Below are positions 17,220 through 26,736 of a stretch of 64,000 bases of DNA, piece by piece. Within the stretch, counting starts at the first letter, position 1. The number at the start of each line of letters is the position of its first letter. The notes under the pieces are model-generated. The model saw only the letters and a program-made list of their open reading frames with translations, ran no database searches and was not told the origin of the DNA. Location of the stretch: NCBI GenBank assembly GCA_020403245.1, contig JADBYA010000012.1:161503-225502 (forward strand), in the 5' to 3' direction. Both the position numbers and the translations under genes were made by a program. This DNA comes from Flavobacterium sp. (GTDB lineage Bacteria; Bacteroidota; Bacteroidia; Flavobacteriales; Flavobacteriaceae).

Positions 17220-17642
17220 ATGTTGCATAGTTTAGAACAATTTACAAAAAAATATGTTGAGTTTAATGCTTCTGAATTATTTACATTGGCAAGTTTATTT
17301 AAACCTGTATCATTTAATGAAAATGATTTTATAATAAAAAAAAGTCAACGTGTATCCAATATATATTTTTTAGATAGTGGTGTTGTAAAATCATACATTG
17401 AAAAAAATAACAGAATGTATAATGTGAAATTTCATTTCAAACCTATTTTATTTTCAGATTTAAATGCTATTATCAATAAGAAAAAATCAACAAGAACTTT
17501 TGTAACAGTCAAAAAATCTAATGTATTTATGGCTAATTTTGACGACATTTTAAAACTTAATGAAAATTCAGAAAAGCACAAACGTTTTTTTGAAATGATT
17601 TTTGAAGATGATTATGTAGTCAATTCTAATTTATTTATGTAA
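17220..17642 (+). CDS. Crp/Fnr-like protein lacking the DNA-binding domain
   Basis: The 140 residues contain only the cyclic-nucleotide-binding-type beta-barrel and part of the dimer helix, related to the two genes that follow. The family is normally near 190 residues with a C-terminal winged helix; here the frame ends 22 bp before the next start, so the HTH is lost by deletion rather than by the window edge. It could be a relic, or a DNA-binding-deficient partner that dimerises with its neighbours. Treat it as a degenerate paralogue. Confidence 0.65.
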   Translation: MLHSLEQFTKKYVEFNASELFTLASLFKPVSFNENDFIIKKSQRVSNIYFLDSGVVKSYIEKNNRMYNVKFHFKPILFSDLNAIINKKKSTRTFVTVKKSNVFMANFDDILKLNENSEKHKRFFEMIFEDDYVVNSNLFM

Positions 17643-17663
17643 CGATGTACTTATTTAAAAAAA

Positions 17664-18242
17664 ATGACCGATAATTTAAGATTTTTTTTATCCAGATTTG
17701 CTAAATTAACTGAGGAAGAATTAGATGCATTTGTTGCTATTTTTACTCCTATCAGTATTAATAAATTAGACCATCTTTTTTTAGAAAATGACTTGGTAGC
17801 TCATATCTACTTCATAAATGATGGAATCATGAGAGGATATTACAATAAAGAAAACACTGAAATTACTACTAATTTCTTCTTTGGTCCTACATTGATAACT
17901 GATTTGATAGCAGTAAGGGGTAATTCACCTACCCAAATGAATGTTCAAGCATTAAAACACTCCAATTGCATGGTGGCAAAATTTTCTGACCTCGATATTT
18001 TAATTGATAAATATTCAAATATAGAATCTATTTTTTTTAAATTTTTAGAACATTTGTATCTTTTTGGGGTAATGCGACAACATTCTTTCATTTTTGATAC
18101 ACCACAAGAAAGATACATAAAATTATTTGGTGAACGTCCAAAAGTAATTGCTGAAATACCACAACGATATGTGTCTTCTTATTTAGGCATTAAACCCGAA
18201 ACCTTGAGCAGAATAAAAAAACGAATTTTTAAAGACTTGTAA
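17664..18242 (+). CDS. Crp/Fnr-family transcriptional regulator
   Basis: A 192-residue protein with an N-terminal cNMP-binding-type domain (about 1-115) and a C-terminal winged HTH whose recognition helix is visible in the stretch VSSYLGIKPETLSRIKKR near the C-terminus. The conserved Arg/Glu cAMP-contact set is not evident, as in most Bacteroidota members, so the effector is unknown. It is the middle of three tandem paralogues, 2 bp ahead of the next. The TonB receptor upstream is a possible target. Confidence 0.85.
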   Translation: MTDNLRFFLSRFAKLTEEELDAFVAIFTPISINKLDHLFLENDLVAHIYFINDGIMRGYYNKENTEITTNFFFGPTLITDLIAVRGNSPTQMNVQALKHSNCMVAKFSDLDILIDKYSNIESIFFKFLEHLYLFGVMRQHSFIFDTPQERYIKLFGERPKVIAEIPQRYVSSYLGIKPETLSRIKKRIFKDL

Positions 18243-18244
18243 AT

Positions 18245-18817
18245 ATGGAAAATTTTAAATTATTTACTTCCTATTTTGCGGAGCTCACTCAAAATGAGTT
18301 CAAAGATCTAGAAGCATTATTTCATCCTATGAATATTAAAAAAATGGATCATGTTCTTGCTTCAGGTACCTATGTTAAAGATTTGTATTTTTTTAATAAG
18401 GGAACTTTTAGAGTATACCATTTGAAAGATGGCGAAGAGTTTACAACTAAATTTTTATTTAGTCCTACTATATATGCCGAATTGTTTTCAATTCGAAAAT
18501 TAACACCTACTTTTTTCAATATTCAAGCATTAACGGATTGTGATTGTTATAAAGCCAATTTCAGAGAAATTGAAAATTTGTCGGAAGCGAGACCAAATAT
18601 TAGAAGATTATTTTTAAAGCTATATGAACACATTTATATCAATGGAAAAAAAAGAGAGCTCTCATTTATTTTGGATTCTCAAACAAAAAGATACAATAAC
18701 TTGATTGCTGAAAATCCTCAAATAATTGACCAAATTCCATTGCAATATATAGCTTCTTCCATTGGAGTAAAGCCAGAAACGCTGAGTAGGATAAGGAAAA
18801 AAAGTAATAAAGAATAA
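18245..18817 (+). CDS. Crp/Fnr-family transcriptional regulator
   Basis: A 190-residue paralogue of the preceding gene, with the same cNMP-type sensor domain and a terminal HTH ending IASSIGVKPETLSRIRKKS. The recognition helices of the two genes are nearly the same, so they may compete for similar sites, while the sensor halves differ more. The 2-bp spacing implies co-transcription. Effector and targets are unknown. Confidence 0.85.
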   Translation: MENFKLFTSYFAELTQNEFKDLEALFHPMNIKKMDHVLASGTYVKDLYFFNKGTFRVYHLKDGEEFTTKFLFSPTIYAELFSIRKLTPTFFNIQALTDCDCYKANFREIENLSEARPNIRRLFLKLYEHIYINGKKRELSFILDSQTKRYNNLIAENPQIIDQIPLQYIASSIGVKPETLSRIRKKSNKE

Positions 18818-18959
18818 TTTTTTTAATTAAACTATTTAATTAACGTTAGTCAATAGTATACAAATTTTATAAAACTAATATTGGTTTATATTTTAAATCA
18901 AATTCAAAATAAAAAAAACAATAGATGTAATTACTTTATTGTTTAGTTAGCTTTTGGAA

Positions 18960-19516
18960 CTAAAACCACAAATTCACACAAAAAACACTTCTTACATAAG
19001 TGCATTTGCAGGTTTAGCTGGGCTGAGAATGGTTTGCAATTTCTAAAAACGACTAATGCAACGCAATCGAATCTAATTGTACATATTGGTGTTGGCTACA
19101 AATTATTTAAAAATATAAGTTTGGAATTGAACAATAGCTTTATGCTAACCAATCTTAAAGCAGAAGGTTTAGTAACCAACAACGAGAAAGTAGAAGTTAA
19201 AGCTAAACATGTAATATTTTTTAATTCTTAGTTTCAATTACCAATTAATGGAGGAAGCGAACTCTGTATTAAAACGGGAAACCGATTGTTTTTCTCGAAT
19301 TCGGAAATGATGTCAACTTTATCTACAAACAAGATATACAAATCTGTTTCAAATATAGTAACACTTGGATATATGAAAAGAGTTTAAAATAAATTAGCTA
19401 TAACCACGCAATTCGATTTTAGCAATTCTTATGGCAGTAAAGAGGTTTAGGAAGGAGATTTAGGATTGCTTTCAGTCGAGAATAAGTTTACTATCAATAA
19501 AGATAAAATCTTATAG
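18960..19516 (+). pseudogene. Decayed outer-membrane beta-barrel gene
   Basis: Short open stretches in changing frames read like one outer-membrane protein: NTSYISAFAGLAG, then after a frameshift IGVGYKLFKNISLELNNSF, then after stops QFDFSNSYGSKEV and GLLSVENKFTINKDK. At least one frameshift and three in-frame stops are present. Amphipathic strand patterns suggest a porin-family barrel. It is a relic within the region bracketed by IS982 scraps. Confidence 0.55.
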
Positions 19517-19578
19517 ATTTGATGATTACCTTTCCTTTTAAACCTCTTGTTTGTTTTTATTAAAAATAAATTTATATA

Positions 19579-20034
19579 ATGTTAGAAAAATCTAAAGTAT
19601 TGAATAGCGAATTTACAACTGATTTTTTATCTAAATTATTGGTTGACGAGTACGGATTATTTTTACAAACTAAGGTAGCATATTGGAACTTTGAATATAA
19701 TGATGTGTGTTCCATAAATAGTTTGTTTGAAATTCAATCCACTAAATTATTCCTTATTAATGAAGAAATTGGAAAGCGAATAATTGCTTTAGGGCATTTT
19801 GTTGTGATGTCAAATGAGGATTTTTTTCTTAATACTAATCTCAATGAAATAAATTATAAAAACTGGAGCAAGCAAGAAACAATAAAAAAAATTATGGAAA
19901 AGCATTTAATACTGAAGACAAAGATAGAGGAATGGAAAAGTTTAGCTAAAAATGATTTAGATAAAAACACATCTCTACTTATTGATAAAATCATTTTCAA
20001 TCATAAAGTAATGATAAAAGAACTAAAGTTATAG
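19579..20034 (+). CDS. Dps/ferritin-like protein without the usual ferroxidase residues
   Basis: The 151 residues align by eye with Dps: LSKLLVDEYGLFLQTKVAYWNF matches the first helix, and the SLFEIQSTKLFLINEEIGKRI segment matches the second. Dps normally has two His, one Asp and one Glu at the intersubunit iron site. Here the His of the HWN motif is Tyr, the second His is replaced, and the Asp/Glu pair reads as Glu/Lys. It probably keeps the four-helix bundle but not ferroxidase activity. It may serve only in DNA or protein packing, or be a decaying copy; surrounding DNA is decayed too. Confidence 0.6.
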   Translation: MLEKSKVLNSEFTTDFLSKLLVDEYGLFLQTKVAYWNFEYNDVCSINSLFEIQSTKLFLINEEIGKRIIALGHFVVMSNEDFFLNTNLNEINYKNWSKQETIKKIMEKHLILKTKIEEWKSLAKNDLDKNTSLLIDKIIFNHKVMIKELKL

Positions 20035-20238
20035 AAAATTTTTTAATGTGAGTTGTAAATAAATAAACTAAAAAAAGTATTAAAAAAGCGAAGTACTTAG
20101 TATATTTATAGTGTTGAAATACAAATATTTAACTAAATAATCCGTTATTATTAAGGACAAATATTTACAAAAATTTTTTGTTTTCGTTGACAATTTTTGT
20201 CACGTGTTTGAACCAATGTTGAATTCCAAGCACATAGT

Positions 20239-20451
20239 ATGACAAAAATAAGGAATAAACCCAGCAAACTTTCTATGTCTGAAGTAATAACTATCCAAAT
20301 TATTTTCCATCATTTTGGTTTCAGAACCTTCAAAGATTTTTACTTAGGATACGTTTGTATTCATTTGAATGATTTGTTACCAAAAACAGTCATTTACAAT
20401 CGCATTAAGGAACTTAACTCTGAAAGTATGTTGCCTCTTTTGCCTATCTAA
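20239..20451 (+). pseudogene. N-terminal fragment of an IS982-family transposase
   Basis: The 70 codons match the start of IS982 transposases: KPSKLSMSEVITIQIIFHHF, then FRTFKDFYLGYV, LPKTVIYNRIKEL. The catalytic part is missing and the frame runs into a stop. The left relic at 14405 keeps the other end of the protein, and both are on the plus strand, so they come from two copies rather than one split gene. Confidence 0.75.
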
Positions 20452-20590
20452 AAAGTTTCGGAATAGGAGATTGAGAAGGGAAAGTTTTATTGATTAGATA
20501 CCTTTAAGAGTTTGTGATAATCCAATTGACATTATAGTTATATTGAACTCGCATTATTTATAATGGTCAAAAATAGTGCTTATTTTTTAG

Positions 20591-21724
20591 TTAATACGAA
20601 ACATATTCTGTAATTTCCAAACCATAACCTATCATTCCAACACGCTTTGTTTGTGTAGAGTTGGACACCAATCGTATTTTTGAAATATCAATATCGTGCA
20701 ATATTTGTGCACCTATACCAAAATCTTTTACATCCATTTTAATCTGAGGGGCTTTTAGAATTCCCTCGTTTTGTAATTGTTTTAGTTCCGATAGTCTGTT
20801 GATGAGGTCGGAAGAGTTGGTTTCTTGATTGATAAACAATATGGCACCTTTTCCTTCTTCATTAATGCGTTTGAACATATCATCTAGTTTCTTGTCTACT
20901 TCATTTGTTAAAGTATTCAAGATATCATTATTGGCTTGAGTGGAATTGATGCGAGTGAGTATAGGTTCTCCTGAGTTCCAGCTTCCTTTAGTTAATGCTA
21001 AATGGACTTGTTTATTGGTGGTTTGTTGGTAAGCTCTCAAACGAAAGGTGCCAAAACGGGTTTCAATATCAAAATCTTCTTTTTTGATAATCAAACTATC
21101 GTGTTGCATTCTGTAGCCCACTAAAGCTTCTATGGAAACTAGTTTTAAACCAAATTTTTGAGCTACTCTTACTAACTCTGGAAGACGAGCCATTGTGCCA
21201 TCTTCATTCATTATTTCAACAATAACACCTGCTGGTTTAAAACCTGCAAGCCGGGCAAAGTCGATTGCAGCTTCTGTATGACCTGTTCTACGCAATACTC
21301 CTCCTTCTTTAGCAGTTAAAGGGAAAATATGTCCAGGGCGCGCTAAATCATAAGGTTTGGTGTCTTCTTTTACCAATGCTAAAATAGTTTTGGCTCTATC
21401 TGCGGCAGAAATACCAGTAGTCACTCCATGTCCTTTCAAATCAACTGAAACGGTAAAAGCCGTTTCCATGTGGTCAGTATTATTTTTAACCATGGATTGC
21501 AGTTCTAATTCATTACAACGTCTTTCTGTTAGAGGAGCACATATTAATCCTCTTCCATGAGTTGCCATAAAATTAATCATTTCGGGAGTTACCTTTTCGG
21601 CTGCTGCCAAGAAATCACCTTCATTTTCACGGTCTTCATCGTCAACTACAATAATGATTTTTCCTTGACGGATGTCTTCTATAGCTTCTTCTATAGTGTT
21701 TAGTTGTATATTGTGTAATTCCAT
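20591..21724 (-). CDS. ribB: 3,4-dihydroxy-2-butanone 4-phosphate synthase with degenerate GTP cyclohydrolase II domain
   Basis: The protein has 377 residues. The first ~205 form the DHBP synthase, with the acidic loop [11 protein letters not shown] and the [13 protein letters not shown] motif intact; it converts ribulose 5-phosphate to the four-carbon riboflavin precursor. The second domain has the RibA fold but lacks all three zinc cysteines: the expected HSECLTGD...RCDCG segment reads [11 protein letters not shown], and the GRGIGL loop is gone. It therefore probably cannot act on GTP, as in other RibBA variants with an inactive RibA half; another ribA must exist elsewhere. It overlaps the LptF/G gene by 1 bp (TAATG). 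Confidence 0.9.
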   Translation of the reverse strand: MELHNIQLNTIEEAIEDIRQGKIIIVVDDEDRENEGDFLAAAEKVTPEMINFMATHGRGLICAPLTERRCNELELQSMVKNNTDHMETAFTVSVDLKGHGVTTGISAADRAKTILALVKEDTKPYDLARPGHIFPLTAKEGGVLRRTGHTEAAIDFARLAGFKPAGVIVEIMNEDGTMARLPELVRVAQKFGLKLVSIEALVGYRMQHDSLIIKKEDFDIETRFGTFRLRAYQQTTNKQVHLALTKGSWNSGEPILTRINSTQANNDILNTLTNEVDKKLDDMFKRINEEGKGAILFINQETNSSDLINRLSELKQLQNEGILKAPQIKMDVKDFGIGAQILHDIDISKIRLVSNSTQTKRVGMIGYGLEITEYVSY

Positions 21725-23607
21725 TAAAGGGTATTTTTTGATGCTAAAATAAGTTTCTTGATAAATAATTTATTGTATGTGTAAAATAGGATGTAAAATG
21801 GAAATCCTGCAGCAAGAAGCACGAGTAAGTGTAAATCTATTGTAGTATTGGTTTGGTTTCCCATTTTGAGTAGCTGTTGTTGTGCTTGAAAAAGCATAAA
21901 GTAAAATACCAAAACCATTAGTATTATAGCTATTAGCTCTATCACTGAGTCTGTTTTTCCTAGAACGAGTAACACTAGTAGGCCAACATAACTGATTAAC
22001 GCTATGAAACTGAATTTATGGTACTGCTTTGCAAGTAGTTCTAGTGATAGTTGCTTTACTTTGAATTCCTCTTTCTCAATTAGGGCACTGGTAGTTGGAG
22101 CATCTTTTATCAACGCTTTGGTTTTATCGGAATTACTACTGGTTTTAAATTCAACATCTACTATTTGTGGCGTTAGTGGGTCGGTTATAGTAGCGGGAAA
22201 CAATCGACCAAAAAAAGCAGTTAACCAATCAAAATTGATACTAAAACCTTTATCGTCAGTGGCTCTTTTTGTGAGTAAGATGGCTAATGGAGTTAATACG
22301 AAAGAAGACATCCAACAACCCAAGAAGGGACTAATTTCGTCTTGACCTGCTACTTTTTTACCAAAAGTATTGATGAAGTGAAAGATGATAAAAATAAGTA
22401 TTGAAAATACAATAGGCAATCCTAATCCACCTTTTCTAATAATTGCTCCTAAAGGTGCTCCAATAAAAAACATGAGAAGACATGCATAAGCAATAACAAA
22501 TTTGTCATACAATGCAATCCAGTGTTGGTTAATGTTTTTTTGTTTGTCTTGTATTTCATATTTAGAAGACTCAAGACTAAAATTTATAGATTCTACGTTA
22601 CTGCTGGCAGTTTTTAGGATATTGGATTTTTCAGTGTCGCTAAAGTTTTGTAATAAATTATTGAAGCTAAAATTATTTTGAAGCTCACCAATAGGTGTTA
22701 TTCTGTTTGTATTTGTGGTACGTTGACTAATATTTTCTGTAAATGAAATTACATCTTTATTATAGTTTTTTTCTAAAGAATCCAGTGTAAACTTTAGCTC
22801 TCCAACTGTCAACATGGTGTTGGTATTTGAAATTTGTTCTTCATCTAAATTAGCGTTATTTAGTTTAGACAAATCAATATTTATGATGTATTTTTTAAAT
22901 TCACTTTTGGCGAAAGGGACTTTATTTCGTTCCTCAAATTTTTTTGGAATAATATCCTCATAATAGTTACCTTCTTTTAGCACTAATTTCAAAACATTAG
23001 AATTTTCGCTACTTATTAACTCTCCTTTTTTTGCTTTGATGACGGTATTGCTACCCGAACCTAAAACTGATTTTTTATGGATAGTAACTTGGCTCAGAAA
23101 TCTGCCATCTTCCCCTGATTTTTTTTCTACTTTAATGTTGTAAAGTCCTACTTCGCTAAATTGTCCTTCTGCAATAGCCATAGCAGGTTTCACTTGGGCT
23201 ATATTTCTACGGAAATTAATGAATTTGTATTCGGCATACGGAATTACATTATTGGCAAAAATAAAAGCAACAATGCTTAACAAGATAATGAAATAGGTTA
23301 AACTTCGCATAGCACGTTGCAACGATATACCAGAAGATTTCATGGCCGCAAATTCATAGTTTTCGGCCAAACTCCCAAAAGTCATAATGGATGCCAGTAA
23401 TACGGAAAGGGGTAATACTAACGGAATAATGCTAGGCATTTTATAGAGCAAAAACTTGATAATCATAAAGATATCTAAGTCTTTTCCGGCTAACTCGGAA
23501 ATAAATAACCAAACAACTTGCAAAACGAATATAAAAAAAAGAATTACAAATACTGTAGTAAATGTAATGAGGAAGGATTTTAGTAAGTACCTGTCAAGTA
23601 TTTTCAC
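21724..23607 (-). CDS. LptF/LptG-family permease (LPS export)
   Basis: The 627-residue protein has the YjgP/YjgQ architecture: three transmembrane helices near the N-terminus (first ~110 residues), a large periplasmic beta-jellyroll domain, three helices near residues 380-470, and an extra C-terminal extension with more hydrophobic segments near 525-615. LptF and LptG form the membrane part of the LptB2FG transporter that extracts lipopolysaccharide. E. coli members have about 360 residues; the long insert and tail are typical of Bacteroidota. It is coupled to ribB and follows a LolA-like gene by 7 bp. Confidence 0.85.
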   Translation of the reverse strand: MKILDRYLLKSFLITFTTVFVILFFIFVLQVVWLFISELAGKDLDIFMIIKFLLYKMPSIIPLVLPLSVLLASIMTFGSLAENYEFAAMKSSGISLQRAMRSLTYFIILLSIVAFIFANNVIPYAEYKFINFRRNIAQVKPAMAIAEGQFSEVGLYNIKVEKKSGEDGRFLSQVTIHKKSVLGSGSNTVIKAKKGELISSENSNVLKLVLKEGNYYEDIIPKKFEERNKVPFAKSEFKKYIINIDLSKLNNANLDEEQISNTNTMLTVGELKFTLDSLEKNYNKDVISFTENISQRTTNTNRITPIGELQNNFSFNNLLQNFSDTEKSNILKTASSNVESINFSLESSKYEIQDKQKNINQHWIALYDKFVIAYACLLMFFIGAPLGAIIRKGGLGLPIVFSILIFIIFHFINTFGKKVAGQDEISPFLGCWMSSFVLTPLAILLTKRATDDKGFSINFDWLTAFFGRLFPATITDPLTPQIVDVEFKTSSNSDKTKALIKDAPTTSALIEKEEFKVKQLSLELLAKQYHKFSFIALISYVGLLVLLVLGKTDSVIELIAIILMVLVFYFMLFQAQQQLLKMGNQTNTTIDLHLLVLLAAGFPFYILFYTYNKLFIKKLILASKNTL

Positions 23608-23614
23608 CTCGAAG

Positions 23615-24256
23615 TTAGTCTATTTTATTGATGTAGTAATTTGGATATTTACTCGCCACAAATGTAAACTGATTTTTTGACAAAGGTTGATTGGTTTTAA
23701 AAGAATTAACAGTGAGCGTGGTTTTAGTACCATTTTTGCCCATTTCAATTACGGTATAAATGTTTTTTGTTTGGGAGTCTATTCCCAATAATATTTCTTT
23801 TCGTTGGTCTTTTGCGTTTGTTGGAATGAGTTTGATGTATTGAATTTTACGTCCTTTTACATCTTGCAATATGTCCCAAGTGAACTTGTATCCAGCGTTG
23901 AAAAAAGTTAACATTTTTTGGGGGGTAATAGCATTTTCATCTTTTTCATTTAAACTTGATATCGTTATCTCTTCATCTTCGGGAACGATAGTATAACTTT
24001 TTTTGCCATCGTATATTTTAGTAACACCCATAAAGTTCAAAACATATTTGTTACCTTCTAACATAAGGTTTCCTTTGCTTTCTTTGTTGATGTTTTCTTT
24101 GCTATTGTTGAGGGTGTATTTGAAATCGATAGTAACGTTATTGTAGGTCTTAATTTTTGCTGTTACTTGGTCTAATAAATCTTTTGCTTTTTTATCCTGC
24201 GCGTTTGTTGTAAAACCCACAAGTAGTAAAATTGCAATTGATAGTATTTTGTTCAT
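23615..24256 (-). CDS. LolA-like periplasmic outer-membrane lipoprotein carrier
   Basis: About 213 residues with a signal peptide ending TNAQD. The mature part has the LolA-type open barrel pattern (VTIDFKYTLNN, then GNLMLEGNKYVLNFMGVTKIYDGKKSY). LolA ferries lipoproteins from the inner to the outer membrane. I chose the ATG at 24256; an ATG at 24277 would overlap ftsK by 20 bp and add seven polar residues before the signal peptide. It sits directly after ftsK and before the LptF/G gene, so the unit serves envelope biogenesis. Confidence 0.8.
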   Translation of the reverse strand: MNKILSIAILLLVGFTTNAQDKKAKDLLDQVTAKIKTYNNVTIDFKYTLNNSKENINKESKGNLMLEGNKYVLNFMGVTKIYDGKKSYTIVPEDEEITISSLNEKDENAITPQKMLTFFNAGYKFTWDILQDVKGRKIQYIKLIPTNAKDQRKEILLGIDSQTKNIYTVIEMGKNGTKTTLTVNSFKTNQPLSKNQFTFVASKYPNYYINKID

Positions 24257-24257
24257 T

Positions 24258-26693
24258 TTATAAATTGTTTTGTTCATTGGAAAAAAAATGATCTAATGAA
24301 GTCATATCAGGAATGTTGACACTTCTCGCTTTACTTCCTTCAAATGGGCCAACAATTCCTGCTGCTTCTAACTGGTCAATCAATCGACCAGCACGGTTGT
24401 AACCCAATTTTAATTTTCGTTGCAATAATGATGCCGAACCCTGTTGAGCAGCCACTATTATTTCGGCTGCTTCTCTAAACATACTGTCTCTTTCTGAAAT
24501 ATCAAATTCCAAATTAGCGCTGCTACTATCTTCTCCTATAAATTCGGGTAATAAATAGGCACTAGCATATGCCTTTTGAGAACCAATATACTCTACAATT
24601 TTTTCTACTTCGGGAGTGTCGACAAAAGCACATTGCACGCGCACTAAATCATTTCCATTTGAAAATAATAAATCGCCTCGACCAATTAATTGATCCGCGC
24701 CACCTGTATCTAAAATAGTTCTCGAATCAATTTTAGAAGTTACTCTAAATGCAATTCGAGCAGGGAAGTTGGCTTTAATCATACCTGTAATTACATTTAC
24801 AGATGGTCGTTGTGTAGCAATGATTAAATGAATACCAATAGCACGTGCTAACTGCGCTAAACGTGCTATGGGAGTTTCTACCTCTTTTCCTGCAGTCATT
24901 ATCAAGTCGGCAAATTCATCAACTACCAAGACGATGTAAGGCAAGAAACGGTGACCGTTTTCGGGGTTTAATTTTCGTCCTTTAAACTTTTCATTGTATT
25001 CCTTAATGTTACGCACCATGGCATCTTTCAATAACGAATAGCGGTTATCCATTTCTAAACAAAGAGAGTTCAACGTGTTGATTACTTTATTGTTATCAGT
25101 AATAATGGCATCTTCGGTATCTGGCAGTTTTGCTAAGTAATGACGTTCTATTTTATTAAAAAGGGTAAGTTCTACTTTCTTGGGGTCAACCAATACAAAT
25201 TTAACTTCTGCTGGATGTTTTTTATAAAGTAATGAAGTCAATACGGCATTTAATCCTACTGATTTTCCTTGTCCTGTTGCACCAGCCATCAAAAGGTGAG
25301 GCATTTTTGCTAAGTCAACTACAAAGGTTTCGTTAGAAATGGTTTTACCCAAAGCAATTGGTAGTTCCATTTCTGCCTCTTGAAATTTTGCTGAAGAGAT
25401 AACGCTTTTCATTGGAACCATAGTTGGGTTCTTGTTTGGCACTTCAATACCTATTGTTCCTTTTCCTGGAATAGGAGCAATGATACGAATACCGAGAGCA
25501 GAAAGAGACAAGGCGATATCATCTTCCAAACTCTTTATTTTTGAAATGCGTATACCAGCTTCAGGCACTATTTCATATAAGGTTACTGATGGCCCTACGG
25601 TAGCTTTGATTTGAGCAATTTCTATTTTGTAGTTTTTTAAAGTTTCTACAATTCTATTTTTATTTTCTTCAAGCTCTTCTTGATTGATAGTAATACCCAC
25701 GGAGGAATATTCTTTAAGTAAATCAATCGTGGGATATTTATAATTGGAAAGCTCTAGAGTTGGATCAAAAAGACCAAAATCTTCTACTAGTTTGGCGGCC
25801 AAATTCTCTTCCATTACATCTTCATCATTGGTAACTTCTATGAAAAATGCGTCATCATTCGTTTCAATAATTTGCGTTTCAGGTGAAGGTGAAACGGTTT
25901 TTATTGTTGGTTCTAAGTTAATTTCAGAGGGATTTTCAATGGTGGGTTTTAACGACTCTCTATTAATTTCAAACTGCGAGGGTTTGATGGTTGGTTCTTC
26001 TATTTCCTCTTCTTCGGGTAAAGCAAATTCCTCTAAGTTATAGTCGGTTCTGCTAGAAGCAGCTTTCATGGCCGACAAATCTTCGCTGATGTTTTTTTTC
26101 TTTTTCTCAAAAAATGTTTTGAAAGTGTCAGGAGATATTTTTATTTTGAAAAGTAAATAAATGAATAGGGAAAAAACAAGTGCTAGTACTGTTCCTGTTT
26201 TTCCTATATAATCTTGAAGGAAAAGATTCATTTCATATCCTACAGTTCCACCTAATTCTGGTAAAGTATAGGCGGCAAAAGCAAACATGATCGAAATAAC
26301 AATGATGGCAAACAAATCCCAAAACCAAGTGTTTTTCAGTTTGCGAATGGGTAAATCCAAAATTAAAAAGGCGCCGCTTAGGAAAAAGAGTTTAACAAAA
26401 AGAAACGAGGCAACCCCAAAACCACGGTAAACAAAAAGGTCTGCCAGATAAGCGCCAAATTTTCCCAACCAGTTTTGTACTGTCTCGTTTCGGTTGGTAA
26501 TAGAGTCTACAGCACTTTGATCGGCCTGACCAGTTACAAAAAATGAAATAAAAGAAACCAAAAACGCTATAGACAATAGCACTAAAAGAAAACCAGCTAA
26601 AACGCGGTACTGCTTTTTAGTCTTTAAAATTTTAAGTTCTAGATTGGGATCTTTTTCCTTTTCTTTAGGTTCTTTTTTTACTGTTTTTGCCAT
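24258..26693 (-). CDS. ftsK: FtsK/SpoIIIE-type DNA translocase
   Basis: The 811-residue protein has four hydrophobic segments in the first ~190 residues, an acidic Pro/Glu-rich linker (about 200-300), and the motor: Walker A GATGQGKS (471-478), the VLVVDEFADLI Walker B segment, and a C-terminal gamma winged helix (about 745-811) with the conserved RAGRLIDQLEAAGIVGP region. It pumps chromosome ends across the division septum. The expected length is met and all motifs are intact. A 44-bp gap with little structure separates it from dgkA upstream. Confidence 0.95.
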   Translation of the reverse strand: MAKTVKKEPKEKEKDPNLELKILKTKKQYRVLAGFLLVLLSIAFLVSFISFFVTGQADQSAVDSITNRNETVQNWLGKFGAYLADLFVYRGFGVASFLFVKLFFLSGAFLILDLPIRKLKNTWFWDLFAIIVISIMFAFAAYTLPELGGTVGYEMNLFLQDYIGKTGTVLALVFSLFIYLLFKIKISPDTFKTFFEKKKKNISEDLSAMKAASSRTDYNLEEFALPEEEEIEEPTIKPSQFEINRESLKPTIENPSEINLEPTIKTVSPSPETQIIETNDDAFFIEVTNDEDVMEENLAAKLVEDFGLFDPTLELSNYKYPTIDLLKEYSSVGITINQEELEENKNRIVETLKNYKIEIAQIKATVGPSVTLYEIVPEAGIRISKIKSLEDDIALSLSALGIRIIAPIPGKGTIGIEVPNKNPTMVPMKSVISSAKFQEAEMELPIALGKTISNETFVVDLAKMPHLLMAGATGQGKSVGLNAVLTSLLYKKHPAEVKFVLVDPKKVELTLFNKIERHYLAKLPDTEDAIITDNNKVINTLNSLCLEMDNRYSLLKDAMVRNIKEYNEKFKGRKLNPENGHRFLPYIVLVVDEFADLIMTAGKEVETPIARLAQLARAIGIHLIIATQRPSVNVITGMIKANFPARIAFRVTSKIDSRTILDTGGADQLIGRGDLLFSNGNDLVRVQCAFVDTPEVEKIVEYIGSQKAYASAYLLPEFIGEDSSSANLEFDISERDSMFREAAEIIVAAQQGSASLLQRKLKLGYNRAGRLIDQLEAAGIVGPFEGSKARSVNIPDMTSLDHFFSNEQNNL

Positions 26694-26736
26694 TGGTTAT
26701 TTAAAACACTATAAAAGTAGAGATTTAATCGAATCA

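Noticed and set aside
25744..26043. Ser-rich plus-strand frame opposite ftsK
   Set aside because: Antisense of the acidic linker of ftsK; composition is explained by that.
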